From: Kondoa malvinella
Taxonomy: Eukaryota > Basidiomycota > Agaricostilbomycetes > Agaricostilbales > Kondoaceae
Assembly: GCA_039545315.1 (NCBI GenBank)
Contig: BCIM01000006.1
Location: 372,001 to 436,000, forward strand
Direction of reading: 5' to 3'
DNA: 64,000 nt
Both the position numbers and the translations under genes were made by a program. The stretch's first letter is position 1; each line of letters starts with the position of its first letter. Below the pieces are notes generated by a model. The model saw only the letters and a program-made list of their open reading frames with translations. It had not been told where the DNA came from and did not search any database. This document shows, in pieces, positions 29,933 to 43,950 of this stretch.

Positions 29933-32016
29933 CTATCGCTTGCCCTCACTTTCTGCTTTTGCTACTTCTCGCCAACTTTCGTTTGGAAGACTGTTGTTAC
30001 TCTCAGTACGTGTCAAGACATAGAGTCGCCAAGCTTACGTGCGCACATCTTCAGCTGTCGAGTTCTTGACTAGGTAATGCTGTAAAAGCTTCAGCTCGCG
30101 GTCATGTCGGTCTTTGTTCTTGAATGCTCGGATCTGCCTGCAATTCAGATCGACATGAGGAGAGGATCAATTGATCAAACCTTGATGCCATTCTATACCG
30201 CCAGAGTCATCGACAGGCCGACAAATGCCATGAATCGAGCGCGTACCTTTGGGTTCAGCACGAAATTACGACCAAGGTCATCTCTAGTAAATGCAAGCCC
30301 AAGTGTAAGCGAATGGCACTGACGAAGAGGCTACAGACTTACACATGCAGGGTGTTCGCCGGAGTGTAGACATCGGGGAACCTAGAACAACCTATGCGCG
30401 ATTTACCGATTTCGACGAGGTAGGACTCACTTCTTCCAGATGATTTCCTGCATGACATGAGCGCTAATTTTCGGGCGAGCTAGAGAACCCTGCTCACCAG
30501 AGCTTTGACGTGCTATCAAGACTTGTCAGATAGCTCGCAGATGGGCATTGAAAAGCAACCTACATGCTTCACGCTCTTACCTGAGCGATACGAAATGACT
30601 TCGAACATAGGCTGCTTGTCCAGCACGCAGCAGACATTGTAACGGTCGTGATCAGCGCCTGACGTATCGTTCAGTCTAGTAGCGTAGTAGAACCAAGAGC
30701 ACTTACCGACCATATTCTGTGAGAATCGACCCAACCATCTTCAGAGTCTTCGCGTGCTCTATGGAAGGCGAGCTCACCATCTCAGCTAGCTTTGTTTCCA
30801 GCCATCGCCCTGTAGGCATGAGGAAGCGTATGAACGCCTGTTAGGCATCAATGACCTGCTCAACCTACAATTCGTTTGGCTCCAAATGCTATCTCGGCTA
30901 GTCAGCTTGACTATAGCATGCGAGACATCGCTCACATCAAGTCCCAACCAGCTGCATAGACCGCCGTGAGGAACTCGTCTAGCTATCGAAGTCTCTCAGT
31001 CGCATTGCCTGACGGAAAGCGACAACGCACATAAGGTCTGATGAAGTCAATGGTCGCTACAGCTTGATCTTGCCAACTCTTGCAATCGAGCAAGGTGTAA
31101 TCAATGTCGAGGACGAGACTATAAGATGTGAACATCGAAAATGTCTAAAACATCTCGAGAAGTAGACTTACCATTTCCTCCCAGGTCGAGGCGGCTAGGT
31201 TGAGTCAGCTACCTCTCAGATTAGACGGACGTAGACGTACGTTGATCACATTGATTTCAAGCTTCTGTGCAGCTTCGGCAATCTTTCGCTTGTTGCGCTG
31301 TATAAGCGGAAACGAGTATAAACATGCGCAGGCATGACAGACCCTTCAGTCGTACCTGATCAAGCTGCGGCGTATGCTTCAGTGCATCAGAAATGGCCAA
31401 ATCCCAGTCCGATAAGATGTCCCTGTGCTACCGTAAGACTGACTGGCTTGATAAGAACGAAAGGAAGTTCACGGTGAATCCAAAGCTTTGCGAACTTCTT
31501 GATTTTCAGGTGTACCTATCACCATGAAGCTACGCACTTCTCAGTATCTCGTACATCAAGAGAAGCAAAGGCTTGCCTCTTCTGCTTGCTGAAATCAAGG
31601 GAGGAGAGGGGAAGATCATCTGGCGGTAGTTTGCCTTTCACAAGGCCAACAATCTAGCATCGGCTTTGAGCTAATGAATAACAGTATCGCATAGGCAGAC
31701 CTTCTGCCTCTCTGGCGCAACAGCAATAATAGAGTCTTGCCAGACATGAGCGAGATGACCGCAGGAGAGAGGCTCCCGACATACAGATTGAAGCTTTCAG
31801 ATCAAAGAGACAATCGCTGGAGGTAGCAGTGACTGTTAGAGACAGAGGCTCAGACAAGAGAAGGGCCACAAGAAGCGCGACAGATGACAGACTCTCATGC
31901 GTCTTCCCAGCATGTTTGAAGCTCAGCGTGTACACTTCCTCCTCTGGTATAGCAGGCGCAGTAGCTTCGTGTGAAATGTCGGTCACTTGAGCAGATCCAG
32001 CGACAGGCTCTGCCAT
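29933..32016 (-). CDS. UBLCP1-like nuclear phosphatase with ubiquitin-like domain
   Basis: Homologue of UBLCP1, which dephosphorylates the proteasome regulatory particle and CTD-type substrates. The start is the ATG complementary to 32014-32016. The ubiquitin-like part runs VYTLSFKHAGKTHE, TATSSDCLFDLKASI, APERQKIVGLVKGKLPPDDL. The HAD catalytic motif is LVLDIDYTLLDCKSW (DxDYT) near 31110-31070. VCCVLDKQPMFEVISYRSGK near 30650-30580 matches the mid-domain, and DRELKLLQHYLVKNSTAEDV the C-terminal helix. A final intron of 48 bases leads to LPNESWREVAKAESEGKR and the stop at 29933-29935. About ten short introns are needed. The catalytic aspartates are intact. Confidence 0.85.
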
Positions 32017-32109
32017 ATTTATAGTTGGTTGATGGTCGAGCGCGTCAACATACGCTGTAATGCAAACAAGTTGACAGGACGATAGCGATATGGTACATTT
32101 TGATTATCT

Positions 32110-33969
<1,860 letters not shown>

Positions 33970-34096
33970 TTTGTTAGCTGAGTATGGCTGTCGCTGGCCA
34001 AGCTCATGCAAAAATCTACATCTCATCTGCCAGCGTCCACTTGCTGCCTCTTGTATACCCCGAATACAACACTCTATACACACCTACAGCGCGCGA
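33970..34096. promoter_or_regulatory. Short divergent promoter between RVB2 and ADE17
   Basis: Only 127 bases separate the two start codons on opposite strands. All 5' untranslated sequence and core promoter elements of both genes must fit here unless transcription starts inside the neighbour. No obvious TATA box is seen. Confidence 0.6.
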
Positions 34097-36259
34097 ATGG
34101 CAGCCAACGGATCTGCCAACAACGAAATGCAAAAACCTATCGCCTTGCTCTCCGTGAGCGACAAGTCTGAACTGCTCACTCTCGCCAAAGGTCTTGTCGG
34201 TCTTGGATTTGCCCTGGTCGGTTCAGGAGGTACTGCCAAAGCTGTCAGAGATTCTGGATTAGACATCAAGTCCGTTTCTGCCTTTGATATCGTGTTGCAT
34301 GCCTTTTTTTCTTACTTTGTGGGGTTCTCTCCGTGTAAAGGGATGTCTCGTCCATCACTGGCGCGCCTGAAATGCTTGGAGGCAGAGTAAAGACACTACA
34401 TCCTGCTGTTCACGGAGGTGCTTGATCTCTCTATACTCTCGAGGTGTCATCTTACATTTCTATCAGGCATCCTCGCTAGAGAGACTTCGTCCGACTTGGC
34501 AGATCTAGCAGCGCAAAAGATCAACCCTATTAGCCTGGTCGTGTGCAACTTGTACCCTTTCTCGAAATGCGTTTCTCGTTCGCCTGCACCGACAATCGCC
34601 GAAGCGGTCGAAGAAGTCGATATTGGCGGTGTGACTCTTCTTCGCGCTGCTGCAAAGAATCATGAACGGTCAGTCCAAGTGCTGCTGAGCTGTCTGTGAG
34701 CTAAGTAGATGCTCTTTTGATTGACAGAGTAACAATCCTCTGCGACCCAAAAGACTACCCTACCTACCTCTCCAGCTACGCCAATGGTATCTCCTCTGAC
34801 CTGCGCAACCGCCTTGCCCTCAAAGCCTTCACCCACACATCAGAGTACGACACTGCCATTTCAAACTATTTCCGAAAACAATACGCTTCAGCCGATGTGG
34901 TGCCCGACGCATCCGCCTCAGACAAAGCTTCTCTCCGCGAACACGCTCAACAACTTACTCTACGCTACGGTATTAACCCTCATCAAGCGCCTGCTCAAGC
35001 CTATGTCACAGAAGGCAAACTTCCATTCTCTGTCTTGAGCGGTTCACCAGGCTTTATCAACTTGCTTGACGCGCTCAACTCTTGGGCTTTGGTCAAAGAA
35101 CTTTCGGAAGCTTTTGTTCCTTCATTACCTGCCGCTGCTTCCTTCAAGCACGTTTCACCAGCTGGTTGTGCCGTTGGGTCTTCAGAACCTTTAAGCTCGG
35201 AAGAAGAGATTGTGTTTGATGTAAAAGGAGCAGGTGAACTGAGTGGATTGGCAAAAGCGTATGCTAGAGCAAGGGGAGCGGATCGAATGTCGAGTTTTGG
35301 TGACTTTATTGCGCTCAGTCATACGGTTGATGTGCCTACTGCGAAATTGATCTCAAGGGAGGTTTCTGATGGTGTGATTGCGCCTGGGTATGAACCGGAA
35401 GCGCTTGATCTGTTGAGGAAGAAAAAGAATGGCAAGTACTGTGTGCTTCAAGTGAGTCTGTTCCGACCGCAAAGAGCGAGACTAAACATGAACAGATGGA
35501 CCCGAGCTTCGTTCCGGCAAAATCAGAGACTCGTCAAGTCTATGGCATCACCCTACAACAAGGGCGAAACGATGCTGTCATTACTGCGGAATTATTCAAG
35601 AACGTAGTGTCGCAGCGCAAAGAGGTGAGCTACTTTCGGATCTTCATTGATTTTGATGTTGATCTTCGAAACGTCTGCAGCTACCACCTCAAGCACTCAC
35701 CGATTTGCTTGTCGCTACTATCGCTCTGAAATACACGCAATCCAATTCGGTCTGCTACGCGCTTCGAGGCGGTGTCATCGGTCTGGGCGCAGGTCAACAA
35801 TCTCGCATTCACTGCACGCGTCTAGCAGGAGGGAAAGCCGATGCCTGGTGGATGCGCCATCACCCAGCTTGCCTTGACTTCAAGTTCAAAAAGGGAGCTA
35901 AGCGAGCCGATAAAGCTAATGCTACCGATCTATGGGCAACAGGCGAAGTGTGGGAATTGGAAGAAGGTTCCGTCGAGCGGAAAGAGTGGGAAGCGTTCTT
36001 TGAAGAAGGAGCCGTGCCGACTAAGCTTTCCGCGGCGGACAAGAAGGCATGGATGAAGGAACTGAGCAACAGAGGTGTCGCTTTGGCCAGTGATGCTTTC
36101 TTCCCGTTCTCTGACAATGTCAGGCGAGCAGCGAGGTCAGGTGTCAAGTATGTAGCAGCGCCGGGAGGAAGCGTCATGGACGACGCAGTGATCAAGGCGG
36201 CTGATGAAGAGGGCTTCTTCTATGCTTTCACAAACTTGCGGCTCTTCCACCACGGGTAA
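34097..36259 (+). CDS. ADE17: Bifunctional AICAR transformylase / IMP cyclohydrolase
   Basis: Catalyses the last two steps of de novo IMP synthesis in the cytosol. The start at 34097 is [20 protein letters not shown]. The N-terminal MGS-like cyclohydrolase domain shows [18 protein letters not shown], then [20 protein letters not shown] and GGILARE after short introns, [12 protein letters not shown] and [20 protein letters not shown]. The transformylase domain has [16 protein letters not shown], the catalytic Lys-His in [55 protein letters not shown] and the end [14 protein letters not shown]. Introns are read near 34270-34343, after VHGG, after NHER, after CVLQ and after QRKE. The gene looks complete. 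Confidence 0.95.
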
Positions 36260-36371
36260 AAATGAATGTCGAGCATATGACACTTTATGCCCTCAACGTT
36301 TCCAAGTATGCTTCGATTCCATCAAATAAGGCCGTGTACCACAAATGCGGATATTAAATTGCGTGTATCCG

Positions 36372-38171
36372 CTACCATCTTGCTTTGTCGCTGATCAACG
36401 CTGCAGCCAACGTGTGTCCTCGACGCCCTTCATGACGCAATTCCGCAGCGGCCGTACCTAAAACAGCCTCCTGTATCTTCTGGACTGATTTGATGCGACC
36501 TGCGATTCGTTGCACTGCAGTGCCTCTATACTTCTTGCTGATAGGCACAAACTCGTCGTATAGGACAGAACGTTCAGAGGAGAGATTGAAATCGGTAGCC
36601 GGGCTTGTGGCTACTGTCATAGTCGTGTCGGTGCTGTTGCCAGTCGAATTCTTGAGACTGTCGACGATCGGCAGCTGTGTGAAGTATGCGGAAAATACAG
36701 AAAAGATGAGTCGCTACCTTGTGCATGACGAAAACGCTTCTGTTATTGGCAGCGAAAGGCGTCAGACCAACATGAGCTTGCGTCAGGACGTTGAATGCCA
36801 GATCTATGTGATCAGCCGCCTGCGTTGCAGAATTTCAGCGCTGCCCCGAGGAATGGGGAAAGTCGAACACTGACGTTGCCAGGCCAGTAAGCGATCTCTG
36901 CTTGATGCTCTATGCGCACATGGCGACGCTCCTTTTCGCCAAAGTTGAGCTTCTTCTCATGTCGGATCTCCCAAAGCGTTTCTGCCGCCCCACTTGACAG
37001 CACACCAATGTTGTGACTGGTGTAAGGTGCAGTTGCCTACGCAACTCGGACAGAATCTTGGAATCACTGAAACTTGCGGGAAAGATGAATCTCGAACTTG
37101 AGCCAGTTCGGATGCGAGGAGTGGTGAATGTCGCAGAGGTGCTGTAGTCGAACCATATACAAGTGAGTGTCAATCGAAATTCCCAGTCATGCAAGACTTT
37201 TGATATATGGCCAAGGTGCCAGTTCTCGTGAGGCATAGTACTGAAAATGCACAATCAGACTTCTGCGTCGATCATAGCCGAGTACAGACGAACATCTCAC
37301 AGTCGCGCTCGTCAAGGTTCTCTGCAGGAACCAGCCAACAAAATGACCCAGCAAGCCGAACATTTGGCGAATAGGACAGGTCGATAAGTGCAGCAAGGAC
37401 TAAGACATTTAGACGGAAGGGACTAACAACCTCATTAGGGAACCACCGCGAACGCGAAAGCAGACGTACTCTAGCTCGTATGACAGCGTTGATCAGCGAG
37501 TTGCCTTGTTCATCATTTACCTCCACCTCGGATTTCCATCTGACATCTTCAGGTTCAGTCGTGTCAGAGACCGTTTCGCTGCCAGGGTTCTCAGAAGACT
37601 TCTGATGGTACTAGCTCTAGTACCACGATTCTTTGAGCTTGGGTTGCCAATGCACCAGCCAACACGTCGAGCATCACTGTCTGCCTTGTCGCAGTAATGC
37701 GCAGGGCTCGAGCGTTGGCACCCTTGGGCATGTTATGTTCATCGAACATCAAGATCTCTGGCCTGAGGTCGATCGCTCCTGTGCGCTTGATTCGTCGGAC
37801 GTAGTCATCCAAAATCGTCTGACTGGAAAAGAAACTAGACGTGGCGTGCACAAGATCCAGGAAGTTTTGGATTCGTGGTGAAGCACAGGCGGGGCCATAG
37901 TCAATGTCGCGCTAGCTTGAGGGTAGAACAGCTTTCGCCCATAGGCCTCGCGGATCTTCTTGAGCTTCTTTTCTGTGATACTGTAGCCCATGACGATGGT
38001 ACATAGATGGACAAGAAGAGCAAGAGCAAGAGAAGCACGCGGCTGGGCAGACAAAATTGGTCCGACAACCATATTTTGCTGGACCGAGGCACGAGCTCGA
38101 GTGAATTTGAAGGCAGAGCTGGAATGTACTCTAAAGCAAAACGAAGCTTGCAAGTTACAGTAGAGCTCCAC
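36372..38171 (-). CDS. Unidentified multi-exon protein
   Basis: Coding-like exons run along the minus strand. From the 5' end: VVGPILSAQPRASLALALL with MGYSITEKKLKKIREAYGRK; ASPRIQNFLDLVHATSSFFS with ILDDYVRRIKRTGAIDL and RALRITATRQTVMLDVLAGA; NSLINAVIRARVRLLSRSRW; GVLSSGAAETLWEIRHEKK with ERRHVRIEHQAEIAYWPGN; DHIDLAFNVLTQAHVGLTPF; YDEFVPISKKYRGTAVQRIA and the end LAAALISDKARW. The composition is that of a soluble, mostly helical protein of perhaps 500 residues. I do not recognise it, and the first exon is uncertain. It lies between ADE17 (convergent) and the UNG gene. Confidence 0.45.
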
Positions 38172-38456
38172 AGCCGAGCTGAACGCTTGTCATTCTAGCC
38201 GAAGACCTTCATCAGAGATTTAGATTCGCAAATCGATCCATGCGCGAGGCGACAAGGTGCAACGTCGAGATTTCCTACTAGCCTAGGTATGCTAGGCACG
38301 CATAACAGCAGCAGAGGTACACCAGCGGGAATCAAAAGACTCGTGTAGAATATGGTCAAGGTTCGCTGCCATGGGAGACGCGAAGAACAACGGGGCCATG
38401 TCGGGATGAATCCAATGTCTCTGCATGCAGATATCCCTGATACGTTGGTACAGCGC

Positions 38457-39612
38457 TCAAGTCGTCTTGGCTGGCAGATCAAGCTTGGTCCAATCTACCT
38501 CTGCTTCTGCACCGTGACGCTTTCTCAGCCACTCATTAGCCTTCTTGAAGTGCTCATTGCCTATGAAACCACGTCGTGCGCTGAGTGGTGAAGGATGCTG
38601 CTCATTATCAGCCCAAGTGTATCGAGTAATGAGATAATGAGCTTACAGCACTAGTAAGGACCAGATGCTTCGTCTTGTTCACTCTTGCCATTCTCTTTTC
38701 TGCCGGTTTGCCCCAAGCGAGAAAGACCACTCCGCCTTCTGCTTCGCTCAGACCACTTCCACCATACTTGTTGACCAGCTCAATCACAGCATCAGTAAAT
38801 GTCTCCCAACCCTTGCCGGAGTGACTATTCGCTTGATGCGCTCGTACTGTGAGACAAGTATTCAAGCATAGGACGCCTTGTTCTGCCCATGACCCTAGGT
38901 ATCTAGAGGAACTTTAGATCCGAGACTTGACTGAGCTTTAGATTGGACAGACCCATGCTTTGGCACATTGAAATCAGGATAATTGGCCTTGATTTCTGTA
39001 TACATGTTGCGCAGAGAAGGAGGTATCTTAACACCAGGCTGGACAGAGAAAGACAAGCCTGAACCTCTCTCAGCTTCAGACAGTGTCAGACGCCAATGAA
39101 CGCTCACCATGAGCTTGACCATCATTGTGATATGGATCTTGCCCTAGTATAACAACCTTGACCTTATCCAGAGGTGTAAAGCGACTCCATGAGTATATGT
39201 CACCAGCTGCATTGAAGCTTCAGCGTCACAAGATGCCAGCGATCACAAGGCACACCTGCAGGAAAGATCTTGTTCTGCTTCACCTCCTTGCCTTTCAATC
39301 CTTCGTCCCATAGCGTTCGCTTCAGCTTGAGGAAATAGTCCTTCTTCAACTCGTTATGCAGCACTTTCAGCCATGATTCGCCAATGTCGAGCTCCAGCGC
39401 CAACAAATCGCGTTCAGAGGGACTCGAGGACGTCGATAGCGCTGACTTGAACTTGTCTAGATCAAAGGGGATAGCAGGAAATGGATTTGGCGCGGATGCA
39501 ACTTTGGATGTTGACGCGACTGGCTCAGACAAGCGAGGCTTCTTGGCTGCACTGTCCACTGCTGCTGCTGGAGACAGTGATCGTTTGCCAAAGTTCAGAG
39601 CTGTCTGCTTCA
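38457..39612 (-). CDS. UNG1: Uracil-DNA glycosylase (family 1)
   Basis: Base-excision repair enzyme that removes uracil from DNA. The start is the ATG complementary to 39610-39612, [15 protein letters not shown]; the QTALNF stretch may be a degenerate PCNA-binding box. After a basic nuclear-type segment (AAKKPRL) come [16 protein letters not shown], the catalytic water-activating loop [67 protein letters not shown] and the DNA-intercalation loop [14 protein letters not shown]. The end is LDLPAKTT with the stop at 38457-38459. All five UNG motifs are present. Four or more short introns split it. A mitochondrial isoform from another start is possible but not visible. Confidence 0.93.
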
Positions 39613-39824
39613 TAGCTGAGCGCAACGAGAAGTCAGGATAGCGGGAATTGGTCGCCGATGAGCAGCGCGGTTGCTATGTGGACTGTCCTAGATAGACAAT
39701 TTACGCTCTCTTGATCTTCAGAACTCTGCGCTGACAATCACGTCGAGATAGAGGTCGTCTACGGAAGAGATGGCAATATGTGGATGCAGCTTTCGAGACA
39801 TGCTAATCGCTTGGGATGATCAGA

Positions 39825-42336
39825 TCACTCCTCCTGACCCTGAGACACCTTCGCTTTCCGCTCGACCAGACCCTGCCTAACGATCATATCCGCCCTCTTC
39901 CTAGCATCGTCATACTCCCTAAACAATCCAGTCAACTTTGCCAACCCTCGCTTGTTCTCAGTGTCCTTCAGCAGCTTATGCAGACTTGCAAGGTCTTCAA
40001 AGACCAAGTGAGGTGTATTCCGAGCTGGAGCAGAAGTTTCTGGGTAGCTCTCGTTCGCTAGCTGTATGACTGCCTTGGGTGTCTTGTGTCGAGTTGCGAC
40101 TGCTTCTTCCGCTGCTATGACGAGCGCCGAAGGTGGATTGGCTGCATGGAATGCCAGAGCAGAATCGAGTGCTTGTTCACTGAGCTTGTTGCGAGCCAAA
40201 GTGCGAATGAAGGACGTCCAGACAGCTTGTATTTCTGTATCGCTGTCCTGTTCCTTACGCCATTCCTGCCACTCTGCAAAAATCGTTTGCGCAGCTGTCA
40301 AGCCGGCGGATTTATTGCTTGGTCTTTCGCAGGATTGCATCATGATCTTGTAGCTGTGTCCATTCTTTGGTACGTCAGTGTCTTTGAAGATGGTTTGATA
40401 GATCGCGATATTGTCGGAGAACGGCGCATGGGCATTGAGAGCGATGAGGTATGAATTGAGGAGATAAGCTGAAGGCTTGACATCGACGAACAGGTCATCT
40501 TCTGCTTTTCCGTTCCAGTGAGCAATGAGCTTGTTCATCAGCCTCTTGACTTGCAGCACGATCTCCTTTGAGGACTGCGGCATCGGACCAGGCCAAGTCA
40601 ATGCCCCTTCTTCAGCTTCTTCAACCTCGCTCAGATCCTTCTTCACGTCCTGGCGCTCCTGTCCTGGTTCACTCTCCCCCTCTTGCACTTTCAACGCCTT
40701 CTTGCCTCTTCCACTCGGTATTTTATACGTAGCATATGTCTGCCACAACAAGCTCACACTATACTCATTGACCTCCTTCTCAAGCTTCAAAAAGATCCAC
40801 CTCGCTCTAGCCAAGTCCCCAATGCGCTTGCTACCTTCCATAATCGAATGCAAAGTCTCTCTACTGGGTGTAAGACCTTCATCGATCATTCGTTTGAGGT
40901 ATTCGAGCCCTTGTGTGTAGTATGATTCGCCTGGTCTTCGTGTACGTGTACAAGATCGAATAAGAGCGGTATAAGTGTCTGCATCAGGGGCGTATTCTGG
41001 ATCTGTAGTGGAGAGGGAAAGGAGTTCTTGGAACAGATCTTGCGCTCGTTCAGGTGATGGTGAAGGTCCAGAAGCACAAGCGTAAACCATGGTATTGTAC
41101 ATCAGTCGATCTGGTGTTGGGTGCGAGACGAGACGCATGTGCGAGTAAAGATCCCAGGCTGTGCTACGGTTTTGTGGAAGTTGAGAAGAGGAGCGGAAGA
41201 GCGTCGATATGATGGAATTGTATGATGCTAGTGAGGGAACGAGAGCAGCTTCTTCCATTTGTCGGAGATGCCGCTGAGCGCCAGTAAGTTCGCCGGCTTT
41301 CAGGTATGATCTGATGACTAGGTGATGTGTATCGACAGAGACTTCGAGGCCAGCTATTGGGATTGCTCAGCAAGCAGGCGCAAATGCCGCAAAGCTTACT
41401 TACCAGATTCTGCATAATTCAGCAAGCTCGTCGCAAGCATAGGATTGGCATGCTCTTTGCACGACCTAAGCAGCGCATGAAGATCTGACAGTCGTATAGG
41501 AGTACCAGCTCGCTGCATGAGCTGAAGTACCCGAGATAGATCCACTTCACTGTCAGAGGCGATCTGCCCGTACCAATGCGGTTCAGCACAACATTATGCA
41601 AAGCGAGATAGATCACGGACAGCAGCAGTAGCTAGGGCATTCCATTCTGAAGAAGTAGCAACAGAAAGGGGTATAGCCAAAGTAGTGACTGGCGCGACAG
41701 ATTCTGCAGCCTTGACATTCTCTTCCAGCTGATCGAGGGTCGCTCGATATGAGGAATACTCGTCTTCAGCCTGCCAGAAGTCTTGTTCCTCTTTCGAGAA
41801 AGACATAGACTCGGTTTCTTGCTGTTCTGGCGCTTCATGAGCCTCCTCGACCGGTGCAAGTAAACGTTGAGACAGTGCTTCTAGCTGTTCTTCTACAGAC
41901 ATGCTTGGACCTGGCAGTGCTTCATCTCGTAGTGATTTTCGAGGCTCAGCAGGAGCCATAAGCTCGGTGTAGAAGTACAAGAGGTCATCTTCCGTCAAGG
42001 GTTGCATTTGCGAAGTCACTTCCTGTTCAAAGCACAGTCATTAGCCGCAGACTAAAGGAAGACCAATGCAGAACTAACAGCAGACAGCTTGCGCTTTTGT
42101 CTTCTCTCAATTTGAACGTAATCTTCGTGCGTTGAAGCATTTTGCGGCCAACTTGCATAATTCGATGTAGACGCTGTTCGAAGACTCTGTTTGACTTGCA
42201 AGCTATATAAAGCCTTGAACGCTTTCTGTGTAGCCCGCCGCTGTATGGTCATCATAGCTCGGGTATCGCTGTGTCTTTCCAGGACATAATATTTGCTTGC
42301 GGCTGAACGGTCTGGCTGATCTGTCGTACTGAGCAT
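39825..42336 (-). CDS. Mitochondrial pentatricopeptide-repeat (PPR) protein
   Basis: The main exon (41258-39825) carries PPR-type repeats: LVPSLASYNSIISTLFRSS, DRLMYNTMVYACASG, PDADTYTALIRSCTR, GLTPSRETLHSIMEGSKRIG and NGHSYKIMMQSCERP. Each has the Y[NT]xLI/M pattern of PPR helices. Upstream exons add an acidic linker and another helical pair, VDLSRVLQLMQRAGTPIRL. The first ATG is at 42336, but the residues from the internal MMTIQRRATQKAFKALYSLQ (about 42255) look like a mitochondrial presequence, so that start may be used. Likely role: processing or stability of mitochondrial RNA, possibly Ccm1-like. The assignment within the PPR family is inference. Confidence 0.8.
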
Positions 42337-42371
42337 CTTCCACTCTCTTTTTCCTCCCTTGTTGGTCTATC
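42337..42371. promoter_or_regulatory. 35-bp gap between divergent PPR and NAT starts
   Basis: The two ATGs on opposite strands are only 35 bases apart, so the 5' leaders almost certainly overlap the opposite gene or the first ATG of the PPR gene is not the true start. The internal presequence-like start of the PPR protein would widen the gap to about 115 bases. Confidence 0.5.
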
Positions 42372-43677
42372 ATGTCTTCTGAATCACTCTACTTCTCCCT
42401 CGAGGACCCACTGCGGCTCGCTACGCTATCACAATCAGACGCAACAGCATACTTACAACGCATCTCCCTGGATCCTAGCTTGCTCTCCGAAGCACCTTCA
42501 CTAGCTCTATTGGCCAAGCTGCAACTAGCCCACCTGCTCGCAGTGCCATTCGATACCTCATCGCTGCACCTGTCAGGCGATTGGGACTCGAATGAACCTA
42601 TACAACTCGCTTCCGGGCCTGGGATGCAGCTGGGCGAAAAGAACTTCAAACGGATTGTAGAAGGCAACGGTGGAGGGTTCTGTTTCTCTCTTAATTCAGT
42701 CTTTGCCTCGCTACTGGTAAGCGTTGTTGTCTTTCTCTTTTTTGTGATCTGAGGCTGATCCTCGCAGAGAGCATTCGGCTTCACCGTCTCTGAGTGGTAT
42801 GTGCTCTCGCTGGTTCTCTTCCATCAAAGGCTGATGATCTGAACTTCCAGCCCTGGCCGCGTCTACAAGGGACCGAAAGACCCTTACAAAGAAGGAGGGT
42901 GGTCTTGGACAGGACTAGGACATCAAGTCAATCTCGTTGACTGGCCAGGATCAGAAGAGCGATATTTGATAGATGTCGGATTCGTGAGTTTGCCCTTTGA
43001 GCTGCTCGCACATGACTGACACTGTTGCAGGGCGGAGGATGTGAGTATTACAATATATTAGATAGCAGCAGCTGATCTGGCCTGCAGGCTGTTGTGTGCC
43101 CATACCTTTCAAGCCAAACGCGACTGCTCCTTCCGATTTACCGCACGAAAGCTTCCTGCTGCGCTACGAAGATCTACCACAAGTCAAAGGCAATGAAGCG
43201 CGAGACCTCACCAAAGGCTGGACTGTCTATCGTCACGTAGCTGATCCTGCTCGCGATGTCGATTTTCTCCTGCCTATCTATCATTTGACAGCAACTACTA
43301 TGGTGAGTTCCATGATCCTGCGGCTCTGGCCTAGCTCAGATGGCGTCACAGCATCCTTCTGATCAAGTCGCGCTCAATTACCATCGTAAGCAGTCATCTG
43401 ACCGCCAGCGCGTATGTCAGCTGCTCACGTACCGCATACAGAGGAAAACAACCCAGCAGCTACATTCGCTTCTTGGTTCCTCGTCACTATCGTACGCGTA
43501 GGGACGCGTCGAACGTTAGCCTATGGCGAAGGTATGAAGAACGAAAAAGGTCAAGCGAAATTATGGAGTAAAGCCGGGGCTCTAGCTCAGGAAGAGGATG
43601 TGGAATGGATCGAATTTACACCAGCTGCGATTGGATCTGTTTTGCAGAGAGAATTCGGAAGAAGACTGGATTTGTGA
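42372..43677 (+). CDS. Arylamine N-acetyltransferase
   Basis: Transfers acetyl from acetyl-CoA to arylamines, used in detoxification. The start at 42372 is MSSESLYFSLEDPLRLATLS. The catalytic Cys is in GNGGGFCFSLNSVFASLL, where most relatives have RGG[YF]C. The His is in GLGHQVNLVDWPG, and the Asp in YLIDVGFGGGC. Introns fall after FASLL, within SEC|PGRVYKG, before and after a 10-base exon at 43031-43040 (Gly-Gly-Gly plus one base), after TTM and after NYH. The C-terminus is EFTPAAIGSVLQREFGRRLDL. The triad is complete, so the enzyme is probably active. Confidence 0.88.
43031..43040 (+). other. 10-nt microexon of arylamine N-acetyltransferase
   Basis: GGCGGAGGAT is flanked by an intron of about 46 bases ending TTGCAG at 43030 and one of about 47 bases starting GTGAGT at 43041. 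It supplies the glycines of the conserved DVGFGG motif next to the catalytic aspartate. Confidence 0.75.
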
Positions 43678-43950
43678 AGTCACAAGATGCAAGTTAGGGA
43701 AGCAAGTCGCGAAGGCGGATTCAGGTGTGAGCATTCAGTACAGGGCGCTTGGCGTTGCTTTCTTCAAGATTCTGCTCCGACATACTGTCCTCAAAGCTCG
43801 GAAATGAATAGCAACCTCGAGGAATTTGCATCGCAGCTGCATTCAAGTTCTGCATGACAGTGGTCGGGCCTCAAGTCATATTATGATGCTTCTGCTGGCT
43901 TTCTGTCTGCTCTACTGCTTTCCTTTTTCTTATCCAACTTCTCCGTCAAA

